From Lujinxingia litoralis (GTDB lineage: Bacteria > Myxococcota_A > Bradymonadia > Bradymonadales > Bradymonadaceae), in assembly GCF_003260125.1 (NCBI RefSeq), contig NZ_QHKO01000005.1, positions 130,228 to 194,227 on the forward strand: a stretch of DNA of 64,000 nt, written 5' to 3'. This document shows, one piece after another, positions 8,603 to 16,678 of this stretch. The translations under genes and the position numbers were made by a program. Numbering within the stretch: position 1 is the first letter of the stretch; each line of letters begins with the position of its first letter. The notes beneath the pieces are model-generated. The model did no database searches. It saw only the letters and a program-made list of their open reading frames with translations, and was not told the origin of the DNA.

Positions 8603-8781
8603 CAGGGTCCAAAGAGCTGGTTACGTGTGCCGACAAGAATCATGATCAGGACCAATACGGCGATGATGATCGCGGTATTGCGATTGCGACGTCGGGTGGC
8701 CTCATCGATTTGGAAGCCGCCGGGGCCCGGCACAGGTTCTGGGCTCGAAATGGCGTCTTCGTTCGAGCGCTGCTCGGTCAT
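8602..8781 (-). CDS. 59-residue single-pass membrane protein in the oxidase assembly unit
   Basis: A short gene fitted exactly between its neighbours: its ATG (8781-8779) overlaps the stop of the Cox11 gene (ATGA) and its TGA overlaps the SURF1 ATG by one base. It encodes a Pro/Gly-rich cytoplasmic start, a basic stretch (ATRRRNRNT) and one membrane helix (AIIIAVLVLIMILVG), then a short tail ending RNQLFGP. The perfect overlaps on both sides and the sensible protein make it a real gene. Role is inferred only from position: a small helper or structural protein for the caa3 oxidase, similar in kind to the small proteins found beside other cox clusters. Confidence 0.85.
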   Translation of the reverse strand: MTEQRSNEDAISSPEPVPGPGGFQIDEATRRRNRNTAIIIAVLVLIMILVGTRNQLFGP

Positions 8782-9368
8782 CGCGGGCCTCGATTGGAGC
8801 GCGACATCGAGCTGTCGGCATTAAAGAAGGTGTACGCCAGCGTGACTTCTTTGACGTGCTCGGGAAGCTCGGGATCGAACCAGAAGTACAGCGGCATCGA
8901 GTAACCGGATTCGCCGTCGATGGTCTGCTCGACAAAGCAGAAACACTCGATCTTCTTAAAGTAGGGCGCGGCTTCGGGCGGATTGATGTCGTAGACGGCC
9001 TTGCCTTTGACCGGGAAGGGCGCTTCGTTGAACGCCTCGAAGGTCACCAGGCGCTTGGCGCCGGGGTGCACCTCGACGTGCGACTCGTCGACGCGAAAGG
9101 TCCAGGGCAGCTGACGTTCGACGTTGGTGGCAAAGCGCACGCGGACCGTGCGGCTTTCATCGACGGTCACGCCTTCGTAGACGTCGGAATCCCCCGTGAA
9201 ATAGGAGGACCCGCCCGGATCGATCTTCGCGCATACCCAGCGGTAGAGCGGGATGGAGGCGAAACCAAAGAGGAACATGACCACGATTACGCTGATGAGC
9301 CATTTGCTCATCTTTGCGTTACGTTCGGCCATTTCAGATGTGACAGTAGAATGCGGTGAGCTCGCCAT
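8778..9368 (-). CDS. ctaG: cytochrome c oxidase assembly protein Cox11/CtaG
   Basis: A 196-residue protein that delivers copper to the CuB site of oxidase subunit I on the outer face of the cytoplasmic membrane. One membrane helix is at about 21-45 (WLISVIVVMFLFGFASIPLY), followed by the soluble Ig-like domain. The copper-binding motif is present as IECFCFVEQ with the CxC at about residues 142 and 144. The ATG at 9368 is chosen because GGAG lies eight bases before it; upstream ATGs are in the tail of the heme o synthase gene. It is followed by the 59-residue gene with a 4-base overlap. The CtaG name is also used for an unrelated oxidase assembly family (Caa3_CtaG); this one is the Cox11 type. 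Confidence 0.93.
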   Translation of the reverse strand: MASSPHSTVTSEMAERNAKMSKWLISVIVVMFLFGFASIPLYRWVCAKIDPGGSSYFTGDSDVYEGVTVDESRTVRVRFATNVERQLPWTFRVDESHVEVHPGAKRLVTFEAFNEAPFPVKGKAVYDINPPEAAPYFKKIECFCFVEQTIDGESGYSMPLYFWFDPELPEHVKEVTLAYTFFNADSSMSRSNRGPR

Positions 9369-9384
9369 AATGACGCTCCCAGGC

Positions 9385-10452
9385 TCAGGGGGTGGCGGTC
9401 CATACCGGGGCTTCGGTGGCGTTATGCAGGCGACGAATCTCGTCGATATCCTGTTCGGCACGCATCCGATCGGCATCGCGCTCGATCGCAGCCAGGTAGT
9501 GGCGCTCGGTGAAGTGGTGTGTCTGCAGGCTGTCCACGCTCATCGCCGCGAAGAGCAGCCCCAGGTAGATGATGGAGAATGCAAAGGTGCGCTTGGCCCA
9601 GTGATCGGTCTTATCGAAGGCCACGCGAATGCAGCAGTAGGTGAAGCCGGCGCCCAGGATCACCGCGGCGATCAGGTAAATCAGCCCCACATCCCCGGTG
9701 AGTCCCAGCGCCAGAGTCGTGGTCAGCAGCAGCAGCATGTAGACGAGCATCTGCAACTTGGTGGTGTAGTGGCCGCGTACATTGGGCATCATCGGCACAT
9801 TGGCCTTGCCGTACTCCACATCTTTATAGAGGGCCAGCGCCCAGAAGTGCGGCGGCGTCCAGAAGAAGACGATCGCAAAGATCAGCCAGGGCGTGATGCT
9901 CAATTCACCGGTGACCGCCGCCCAACCGATCAGGACGGGGAAGGCCCCGGCGGCGCCGCCGATCACAATGTTTTGCGGAGTGCTGCGCTTGAGCCACATG
10001 GTGTAGAGGACCGCGTAGTACGCGTGCCCGGCAATGCCCATCAAGGCCGCCAGCGGGTTGACCAGGAAGGTGAGAATCATCACCGCGCTGAGCCCAAGGA
10101 CACCCGAGAAGATCAGCGCGTGGGCGGGCTTGATCGTCCCGACCACCAGGGGGCGGTGGGCGGTGCGGCCCATCAGCTGATCGATATCCTGATCCCAGAC
10201 CATGTTGATGGTGTTGGCGCTGCCGCAGATAAGCACTGTGCCGAGCGTCGCCCAGATCGCCGTCCAGAGCTCCGGGACTCCGCCGGCGGCAACCAGCATC
10301 GTACAGAACTGAGTGATGACCAGCAGGCGCAGGATGCCCGGCTTGGTCAACTGCGCAAATTCGCGCGCCAGAAACAGAAATCGTTGAACGCCTTGCATCG
10401 GCCAGACTCTTGAGAAGGGCAGTACAGGAAGGGGCTGCAAAGGGGCTCGCAT
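9385..10452 (-). CDS. ctaB: protoheme IX farnesyltransferase (heme o synthase)
   Basis: A polytopic UbiA-family prenyltransferase of about 355 residues that adds a farnesyl group to heme b, the first step to heme a for the oxidase next door. Key sites: the first Asp-rich motif in NTINMVWDQDIDQLM with following RTAHRPL, and the YTMWLKRSTPQNIVIGG loop typical of CtaB/CyoE, then FFWTPPHFWALAL. About nine membrane helices are apparent. Start choice is uncertain: the ATG at 10452 has AAGG six bases upstream; 10398 gives a family-typical N-terminus and 10482 is the longest. It begins just downstream of the terminator that ends the structural oxidase genes, so the assembly unit may have its own promoter. 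No heme a synthase (CtaA) gene is in the window. Confidence 0.92.
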   Translation of the reverse strand: MRAPLQPLPVLPFSRVWPMQGVQRFLFLAREFAQLTKPGILRLLVITQFCTMLVAAGGVPELWTAIWATLGTVLICGSANTINMVWDQDIDQLMGRTAHRPLVVGTIKPAHALIFSGVLGLSAVMILTFLVNPLAALMGIAGHAYYAVLYTMWLKRSTPQNIVIGGAAGAFPVLIGWAAVTGELSITPWLIFAIVFFWTPPHFWALALYKDVEYGKANVPMMPNVRGHYTTKLQMLVYMLLLLTTTLALGLTGDVGLIYLIAAVILGAGFTYCCIRVAFDKTDHWAKRTFAFSIIYLGLLFAAMSVDSLQTHHFTERHYLAAIERDADRMRAEQDIDEIRRLHNATEAPVWTATP

Positions 10453-10534
10453 GGCGAGCCTTGATCGCGCCAACCTAATCATGGGAGGGGGGGACTTTCA
10501 AGCCAAGAGGGCAAATTGTCGCGCAGGATGTGCA

Positions 10535-10580
10535 CAAAAAACGCCTCACATCGAACCCTGATTCAGGTCGACGTGAGGCG
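10535..10580 (-). terminator. Rho-independent terminator after the oxidase structural genes
   Basis: On the minus strand CGCCTCAC (10580-10573) pairs perfectly with GTGAGGCG (10549-10542), and a smaller hairpin (CCTGA/TCAGG) lies between them. A run of six T follows (complement of 10536-10541). It lies 34 bases after the subunit IV stop. Confidence 0.8.
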
Positions 10581-10613
10581 ATGAAGGTCGTGCAGGCCGC
10601 GCTGGTCGCTAGC

Positions 10614-10952
10614 TCAACCGCCGTTCCAGGGGAAGATCCCGATGGTCAGGAAGATCGAGAACATAAAGGGCGCGCAGGCCAGCAGAATGATCGAGGGGCG
10701 CTCCGCGATCAGGTGCATGTAGTACCAGGCAACCATCCAAGTTTTCACCAGCGCCAGGCTGATGAGTGAGATGACCACAAAGGTACGAGGGAACTGGAAG
10801 CTCAACCCGATGATCTGCGGTTCAGGGATGATCACTTCGACCAGCGTCAGGATGAGCAGGGCGAGCCAGACCCACATGTACTGGCTGTAGAGGAAGTCTA
10901 CCCCCCAGCCCCAGCCCTCGTTCGGGTCTTTGGTTGCGTCGTGAGAAGCCAT
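10614..10952 (-). CDS. cytochrome c oxidase subunit IV family protein
   Basis: A 112-residue membrane protein with three predicted helices: about 24-43 (QYMWVWLALLILTLVEVIIP), 55-79 and 87-107. The sequence VKTWMVAWYYMHLIAERPS is the typical signature of prokaryotic oxidase subunit IV (CtaF/CoxD-like), where a helix pair ends with a conserved YYMHL. It has no cofactor ligands and would stabilise the core oxidase. It is the last structural gene of the act-cox run, 52 bases after the subunit III gene and followed by a terminator. Confidence 0.87.
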   Translation of the reverse strand: MASHDATKDPNEGWGWGVDFLYSQYMWVWLALLILTLVEVIIPEPQIIGLSFQFPRTFVVISLISLALVKTWMVAWYYMHLIAERPSIILLACAPFMFSIFLTIGIFPWNGG

Positions 10953-11004
10953 GTCAAAAGTCCTGTAGATGCGTTGTACGAGTCACAAGGCGCGCAGCCT
11001 GACC

Positions 11005-11646
11005 TTAAATCAAGTACACGAAGGTAAAGACCAGAATCCACACCAGGTCGACGAAGTGCCAGTAGAGGCCGGCGATCTCTACGACGGAGGTGTCATCCTT
11101 ACTGATCTTGCCGCTCTTAAGGCCCAGGTAGATGATCACGTTGTAGATCACCCCGACCGAGACGTGCAGGCCGTGGAAGCCGGTGAGGATGAAGAAGGTA
11201 GCCGCAAAGTTGACGCTGTACGCTGCCTCATAGCCCTCGTCAAAGAGGTAGGGCCACATGTCCAGGATCAGGTGCGTCCACTCGAAGCCCTGAATACCCA
11301 GAAAGAGCAGGCCGCCGATAATGGTGGCGAGCATCCACTTTTTGGCGCGGTCCATGTTGCCGCGCATTTGCTCGGCGAGCACGTGCACCATGGAGACACT
11401 GGAACAAATCAGGATGAACGTGTTCAGCGCGGTGAGCTGAATTCCGGTAAAGCCGAAGGCTTCGATGGGCAGGGGCCACTCGCTGCCCGGGGTCCAGCGC
11501 AGGCGAGCGTAGCCAGCCAGCAGACCGGCGAAGGTCATGGCGTCCATGACCAGGAAGGTCCACATGCCGATTTTGCCGTTGGTTACACCCAACGACTCTT
11601 CGCCGATCATCGGATCTGCCGCAAGGGAGGCGTCTTGTGTTGCCAT
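11005..11646 (-). CDS. ctaE: cytochrome c oxidase subunit III
   Basis: A 213-residue protein with five predicted membrane helices, the size of the short bacterial subunit III. Recognisable features are GMWTFLVMDAMTFAGLLAGY in the first helix, FLGIQGFEWTHLI and FFILTGFHGLHVSVG (the conserved FHGLHV motif of heme-copper oxidase subunit III), and at the end GLYWHFVDLVWILVFTFVYL, a nearly invariant end in this family. The N-terminus has a short polar tail. It lies 89 bases downstream of subunit I, with an 8-bp-stem hairpin in the gap. Confidence 0.95.
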   Translation of the reverse strand: MATQDASLAADPMIGEESLGVTNGKIGMWTFLVMDAMTFAGLLAGYARLRWTPGSEWPLPIEAFGFTGIQLTALNTFILICSSVSMVHVLAEQMRGNMDRAKKWMLATIIGGLLFLGIQGFEWTHLILDMWPYLFDEGYEAAYSVNFAATFFILTGFHGLHVSVGVIYNVIIYLGLKSGKISKDDTSVVEIAGLYWHFVDLVWILVFTFVYLI

Positions 11647-11694
11647 TTCAATGACCTCTTAAGTCAATTACTCGTATCAGGAAAGACTCTGGCG

Positions 11695-11730
11695 AGGCGC
11701 CCCTACCCCGCGGTGTGGGCGAGGGCGCCT
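11695..11730 (-). other. intercistronic stem-loop between oxidase subunits I and III
   Basis: AGGCGCCC (11695-11702) and GGGCGCCT (11723-11730) are perfect 8-base complements around a 20-base loop. There is no T run, so it does not look like a terminator; it could stabilise or protect one cistron of the mRNA. Confidence 0.5.
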
Positions 11731-11735
11731 GGGGA

Positions 11736-13406
11736 TCAGTCGCCGTTGCGGTGCCAGACGCCACCAGGCTGGTCGGCGGCGACATGCTGGCGGATGATCG
11801 GCTTCCAGTAGGGCGGGTGATGGAAGTTGTGGTGATCGGGCGGCGAAGTGATCTGCCACTCCAGGGTAAATCCGTCACCCCAGGCGTTGCCTTCGGCCAC
11901 CTTACCTTTGCGCCAGCTGTAGAGCATGTTGGCGATGAAGATGAACTGCGCCAGGAAGAGCACCACCGAACCCACCGACGAGATCAGGTTGGCCATTTCA
12001 AAGGCCGGGTCGTAGTCGTAGTAGCGGCGCGGCATCCCCTTCATGCCCAGCCAGTGCTGGATGAAGAAGGTCACGTTGATGAAAATCGCGGTCAACCAGA
12101 AGTGAATCTTGCCGAGTGTTTCGTTGTAGAAGCGGCCGGTGATCTTGGGGAACCAGAAGTACACCCCGGCAAACGCGGTCATCAGCGATCCGGCCACGAG
12201 AACGTAGTGGATGTGGGCGACGACGTAGTAGGTGTCGTGAAGCTGAATGTCGACCGGCACGCTGGCCACGACGACACCGGAGAGACCGCCGATGGTGAAC
12301 ATCGCCAGGAAACCGGTGGCATAGAGCATGGGGGTATCGAACTTGATGGAACCGCCCCAGATCGTGGCCAGCCAGCTGAAGATCTTGATGCCGGTAGGCA
12401 CGGCGATGAGCATCGTCAGGAACATGAAGCCCACGCGGACGTTCAGCGCGATACCGGTGGCGAACATGTGGTGAGCCCAGACCAGGAAGCCGAGCACGGC
12501 GATGGCGATCATCGACCAGACCATCAGGACGTAACCGAAGATGTGCTTGCGGCTGAAGACCTGGATGACCTCACTGACCATGCCGAAGCCAGGCAGGATC
12601 ATGATGTAGACGGCCGGGTGAGAGTAGAACCAGAAGAGGTGCTGATAGAGAATCGGGTCACCACCGCCGGCCGGGTTGAAGAAGTAGAAGACGCCCGGGA
12701 ACATACGCTCGAAGGTCAGCATGATGAGCGCGCTGGTGAGCACCGGAGTAGCCGCCAGAATCAGGAAGCTGGTGACCGTCATGGCCCAGGTGAAGAGGGG
12801 CAACTGGAACATCTTCATGCCCTTGCAGCGCATGTTGAAGACGGTTGCCAGGAAGTTCACCGCACCCAGGGTCGAGCTCACACCCACCAGAATCAGGCCG
12901 ACAACCCAGAAGTCCGCGCCCCAGATAGGGGTGTAGACCGAGTTGGAGAGGGGCGGGTACGCCGTCCAGCCGAACTCCGGGAGGCTATTCATGAAAAAGC
13001 CCGCGAAGGTCAGAAGGGCACCCGGCGGCAGAATCCAGAATGCGGCAAGGTTGAGCTTGGGGAAGGCCATATCGGGAGCGCCAATCTGAATGGGCACCAC
13101 GAAGTTGGCCACGCCGGTGAACGCCGGGATGATGAAAAAGAAGATCATCGCCGTGGCGTGCATCCCCGGCAGCGCGTTGTAGAAGGAAGCGTCAGTGATG
13201 ATGTCCGGACCGTGCTGGGCCAGCTCCAGACGGATGATGACTGAGAGCAAACCTCCCCACAGCGCCATGAAGGTGGCGAAGAGCAGATAGAGCACTCCGA
13301 TACGCTTGGCGTCCGTCGTGCACATCCATTCCTTGAGGTAGACCCACAGGGAGGTCTTGGCCTCTTCGGAGAGAGGAGACAGGTAACCTTTGGCCTTGAT
13401 TTCCAT
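11736..13406 (-). CDS. ctaD: cytochrome c oxidase subunit I (A2-type heme-copper oxidase)
   Basis: A 556-residue, twelve-helix catalytic subunit carrying low-spin heme, heme a3 and CuB. The active-site helix reads [18 protein letters not shown] (about residue 270), giving the CuB His and the cross-linked Tyr region; the CuB His pair is in [10 protein letters not shown], and the heme ligands are in [16 protein letters not shown]. The segment has Tyr-Ser ahead of HP and lacks the Glu of the GHPEV motif. This is the pattern of A2-type oxidases such as the Rhodothermus caa3 enzyme, in which Tyr-Ser takes over the proton-relay role. It sits between subunit II and III genes. Confidence 0.97.
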   Translation of the reverse strand: MEIKAKGYLSPLSEEAKTSLWVYLKEWMCTTDAKRIGVLYLLFATFMALWGGLLSVIIRLELAQHGPDIITDASFYNALPGMHATAMIFFFIIPAFTGVANFVVPIQIGAPDMAFPKLNLAAFWILPPGALLTFAGFFMNSLPEFGWTAYPPLSNSVYTPIWGADFWVVGLILVGVSSTLGAVNFLATVFNMRCKGMKMFQLPLFTWAMTVTSFLILAATPVLTSALIMLTFERMFPGVFYFFNPAGGGDPILYQHLFWFYSHPAVYIMILPGFGMVSEVIQVFSRKHIFGYVLMVWSMIAIAVLGFLVWAHHMFATGIALNVRVGFMFLTMLIAVPTGIKIFSWLATIWGGSIKFDTPMLYATGFLAMFTIGGLSGVVVASVPVDIQLHDTYYVVAHIHYVLVAGSLMTAFAGVYFWFPKITGRFYNETLGKIHFWLTAIFINVTFFIQHWLGMKGMPRRYYDYDPAFEMANLISSVGSVVLFLAQFIFIANMLYSWRKGKVAEGNAWGDGFTLEWQITSPPDHHNFHHPPYWKPIIRQHVAADQPGGVWHRNGD

Positions 13407-13438
13407 GATGCGATGCCTCGCCGCTTTTTAGCCTGCTT

Positions 13439-13500
13439 GGGGAGCGCGGGGCTCCCCGGGTGTATGTCGGGTCGATGAGGCGCCGTACAAGGCGGCGCCG
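13439..13500 (-). other. two intercistronic stem-loops between oxidase subunits II and I
   Basis: GGGGAGC (13439-13445) pairs with GCTCCCC (13451-13457) over a 5-base loop, and GGCGCCG (13480-13486) pairs with CGGCGCC (13494-13500). Neither is followed by a T run on the minus strand. They fill most of the 108-base gap between the subunit II stop and the subunit I start. Confidence 0.5.
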
Positions 13501-13514
13501 CTGTCGAGCGTCTC

Positions 13515-15116
13515 TTAGTTCAAGTCGCGCCGGATGCGTTCGATGTCGCCAGGCTGCACAGGCTCCGACTCATTGCCGAAGGAACCACGCAGGTAGGTCA
13601 GAAGCGACGCCAGCTGGAAGTCCGTCATCGAACGCGCCACCGGGGTCTTCTCGCCCGGCCACTGCGGGGTATCCGCGCCTTCGATAAGCAATTTCGCCAG
13701 GGCGGCGGGATCGCCATTGACCTTGCTGCTACCGGCGAGGGCGGGGATGTAGTCAGGGCCCTGACCGTCACGTCCGTGGCAGCTCACGCAGCTCTCAAAG
13801 AGGCGCTCACCGGCAGCCATCAGCTCGGGGGTCGGAGTCGGCTCCACGCCACCGGCGGGGAAGGGCGGCAGGCCGAGCGACTCGCGCACGCGGGCAACGT
13901 CTTCATCGCTAACTTCGCCACCGCTGTTGCCCCAGCTCGTGCGCTCGTGATTGATAACCGCGCTGACTTCGGCGTCGTTGAGTACCTGTCCGAAGGGAGG
14001 CATCACGCCTTTACCCTGCAGGACGAGCTGGATGTGGGAGTCTTTCTGACCTTCCTCCACCACGCGGGCGGCGCCCACAAGGGTGGGGAACTGGTCGCCC
14101 TGGCCCTGGCCGCTTTCACCGTGGCAGGTTGCGCAGCGCGCGGCGAAGACTTCGGGGCCGTTGGCTTCGGTGACCTGGTTCTGCATGTCGTGGACCCACT
14201 GGCGGAAGCTCGAGGGGGTCATCACGACGGCGCGGAAGTACATATCCCAGTGGCCCAGGCCGCAGAGCTCGGTGCAGGTGCCCTGGTACTCAATGGCGCT
14301 GTAGTTAGCGTAAGGAGAGACCTCTTCGACCTGGCGAGAGCGGCCCAGGTATCCGACGCGGCGCTCCAGACCGTTGATGGTCTTTTTCGTAGCGTCGGGA
14401 CGGCTCTGCATGAAGTCCGGGCGGGTAGAGGGATACTCAAACTCGGGGCGGTCGACCATGGCAAAGCCGTCGACGCGCACCTGGTTGATCGGGCCATCGG
14501 CACGGAACCACCAGTAGTTGAAGCGGCCCGGCACGGCATCGATCTTGATGCCCAGGTCGGGCACGAAGATCGAGTGGATGACGTCGCGCGAGGTGACCTC
14601 GAGCTTGATGTTGGTGTTGGCCGGGACCACCAGGTCACCGTGCACCAGACCACCCTGATCGGGGTACACAAACTGCCAGTCCCACTGATAGGCCACGGCC
14701 TCGACAGTCATGTCGATGTCGTCGGGGATGACCTCGGTGGCGAACATCACATTGATGGTGGCGACGCCAATCCAGATCTGAAAGAGGACCGCGGCCCCGG
14801 TCCAGCCCATCTCCAGCGCCATATTGCCGTGGTTCTGCACCGGCCGTTCGTCTTCGCTGCGGCGACGGAAGCGAATGATCGAGATGATCAGAACGCTCTC
14901 AACAATGACCAGAACGCCAAGACAGATCTTGGCGATCATGTTGTAGAGGGCGGTCATGTCGCGGCCATTCACTGAGTAGTGAGCCACAAAGTCGCCGGAA
15001 CCGGGGACGGCAAAGGCTGTCGCCGGGATCATCACTGCCAGCACGAGCGCGAGGAGCAAACCGGCGCGCTTCAGGAGGCTTTGGTTGAGAGAGCCGCTCA
15101 TGAATTTTTTACTCAT
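13515..15116 (-). CDS. ctaC: caa3-type oxidase subunit II with two C-terminal cytochrome c domains
   Basis: About 533 residues from the ATG at 15116 (longest open start 15185). A signal-like helix ends at AVPGSGDF; a second helix follows (LGVLVIVESVLIISIIRF) and a third near MGWTGAAVLFQIWIGV. The cupredoxin domain has the CuA ligands: His in HSIFVPDLGIKID and the Cys pair, His and Met in CTELCGLGHWDM. Two heme c motifs follow, CATCH (then GESGQGQGD) and CVSCH (then GRDGQGPDY), separated by about 90 residues. Most caa3 subunit II proteins carry one heme c; two is larger than usual. It would accept electrons from the upstream triheme cytochrome or ActE and pass them to CuA. Confidence 0.95.
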   Translation of the reverse strand: MSKKFMSGSLNQSLLKRAGLLLALVLAVMIPATAFAVPGSGDFVAHYSVNGRDMTALYNMIAKICLGVLVIVESVLIISIIRFRRRSEDERPVQNHGNMALEMGWTGAAVLFQIWIGVATINVMFATEVIPDDIDMTVEAVAYQWDWQFVYPDQGGLVHGDLVVPANTNIKLEVTSRDVIHSIFVPDLGIKIDAVPGRFNYWWFRADGPINQVRVDGFAMVDRPEFEYPSTRPDFMQSRPDATKKTINGLERRVGYLGRSRQVEEVSPYANYSAIEYQGTCTELCGLGHWDMYFRAVVMTPSSFRQWVHDMQNQVTEANGPEVFAARCATCHGESGQGQGDQFPTLVGAARVVEEGQKDSHIQLVLQGKGVMPPFGQVLNDAEVSAVINHERTSWGNSGGEVSDEDVARVRESLGLPPFPAGGVEPTPTPELMAAGERLFESCVSCHGRDGQGPDYIPALAGSSKVNGDPAALAKLLIEGADTPQWPGEKTPVARSMTDFQLASLLTYLRGSFGNESEPVQPGDIERIRRDLN

Positions 15117-15209
15117 ATGCTTGCCGTTCGTCGGAGGCACTGGGCCAACCCGCTTCGACGTTAGACTGGAGGTTGAAGCGTTCATAACGCAGAGCGTAAG
15201 TAGGTTCCA

Positions 15210-15237
15210 GGGCGGCGCTCAAAAAGTAGCGCCGCCC
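15210..15237 (-). other. perfect intercistronic stem-loop between triheme cytochrome and subunit II genes
   Basis: GGGCGGCGCT (15210-15219) and AGCGCCGCCC (15228-15237) form a perfect 10-bp stem with an 8-base loop, six bases after the triheme cytochrome stop. No T run follows on the minus strand. Confidence 0.6.
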
Positions 15238-15243
15238 GTCATC

Positions 15244-16620
15244 TTAGTTCTGGGTTTCCTCGGCCGGAACCTGCTCGGGAGCCGGGGCGGAAGCGCCTTG
15301 CTCAGGAGTCAAGTCATCAGCCGGAACCTCAGCAGGCTGAGCGGTGCCGACGCGATCGCTGCCCTGTCCTTCGAAGGACGCGACATAGGCCTGAAGATCC
15401 TTCCAGCTCTGCGCGGAGAGCGTGGCGACCGGAGGCATGTCGGGAAGCGTGGCGTGAACACCGCCAATGGTGCGCGCAGCTACATCCTGATAGGTGCCGC
15501 CCATCGCCGCCGGGACAAGGCGTCCGACGTTGATGTGCAGGAAGGGCGGGAAGGCACCGTAGGGACCGACGTTACGAGCGCCGGCGCCCTGGCTGCCGTG
15601 GCAGCTGGCGCACATCTGACCGTAGATCTGCTGGCCGTTGGACGCGTCGGCATCGGCGGCGAGCACCGGAGCATCGTACTGGCCCAGCCGGATCAGGCGC
15701 GTGTCGGCGGCATCGGCCGCCAAAAAGCGCATCGCGTCGTTGACCGGAATGGCATCCGGGCGGGGCGGGGCGCTCAAGGAACGGCAGACATCGTCGACCT
15801 GAGTATCGGTAGCCGGCTCCTGGTTCTCTGCGGGCACGAAACTCTCGCGCACGTAGTGGGTCAGGGCCCACAGCTCATCTTCGGCCAGGTGCCCGTACGC
15901 CGGCATCGAGGTGCCCGCGATACCCGAGAAGAGGGTGTTGTAGATCGCCAGTGCGCTGGTGCCGTTGGTCCAATCGGCCGGAGGCGCCGCAAAGTTGCGC
16001 GGCGGCGGGTTGAGTGCACCACCGGCAGGGCCGTCGCCGCCACCCTGGGCGCCGTGGCAGGAGGCACACTGGGCGGCGAAAATCTCTTCGCCCTTGGCCA
16101 ACTGCTCATCACCCGAGGGTTCCACCAGGCCGGCGATCCCACCGCGGATCTCCGGATCGCAGACGCCAAACTCGGCTTCCTGGCGGATTCGCTCTTGCAG
16201 CGCCGCCGGCACCGGGTTCGGGTTGTCGATCAGGCTGTGAACGTAGTGCGATACCGCCCACTGATCCTGAAAAAAGAGGTTGTTGAACGGGGTATGTTCG
16301 AAGGTCTCAGTGGCGTAGCCGTGGGCCACGACACTGTAGATCGATTCCAGACCTGAACGCTGGACCTCGGTGCCCACGAAGCCCTGAGCGCCATTGCGCT
16401 CACCGAGCTCGGCACCACCCTGGCCCTGATCGCCGTGGCAGGTAGCGCACTGTTCAGCAAAGACCTTCTCCCCGCGCTCAAGCTTCTGGGGGGTGGGCAC
16501 CAGCATGCGGTCGAGCGTCTGAAGCCCGATTCCCTGGCCGTAGACCGTGGGAATCAGGGCCACCATGCCACCGGCGACCAGCGCGATTTTAAGACCATTT
16601 TTAAGCGTAGCGTTTTTCAT
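15244..16620 (-). CDS. triheme c-type cytochrome
   Basis: A 458-residue exported protein with an N-terminal signal or anchor (LKIALVAGGMVALIPTVYG) and three class I cytochrome c domains. The heme motifs are CATCH (58-62), CASCH (185-189) and CASCH near 337, each followed by a Gly-rich GxQGxG stretch. The C-terminal 40 residues are Pro/Glu/Ala-rich. It lies between actF and the oxidase subunit II gene, the place where an electron carrier linking ACIII to the oxidase would be expected. ACIII clusters often contain extra cytochromes here, but I do not recognise a named family for the triheme form. Confidence 0.9.
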   Translation of the reverse strand: MKNATLKNGLKIALVAGGMVALIPTVYGQGIGLQTLDRMLVPTPQKLERGEKVFAEQCATCHGDQGQGGAELGERNGAQGFVGTEVQRSGLESIYSVVAHGYATETFEHTPFNNLFFQDQWAVSHYVHSLIDNPNPVPAALQERIRQEAEFGVCDPEIRGGIAGLVEPSGDEQLAKGEEIFAAQCASCHGAQGGGDGPAGGALNPPPRNFAAPPADWTNGTSALAIYNTLFSGIAGTSMPAYGHLAEDELWALTHYVRESFVPAENQEPATDTQVDDVCRSLSAPPRPDAIPVNDAMRFLAADAADTRLIRLGQYDAPVLAADADASNGQQIYGQMCASCHGSQGAGARNVGPYGAFPPFLHINVGRLVPAAMGGTYQDVAARTIGGVHATLPDMPPVATLSAQSWKDLQAYVASFEGQGSDRVGTAQPAEVPADDLTPEQGASAPAPEQVPAEETQN

Positions 16621-16678
16621 GACGTCACTGCGAAGAGCGTGGATGCCAAAACCTCAAGGCGGACAGGGAGGAAGAACC

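Noticed and set aside
11715..13244. A 509-codon plus-strand open frame
   Set aside because: It is the reverse of oxidase subunit I; its composition (Asp/His/Gly/Glu-rich) mirrors the complementary hydrophobic helices.
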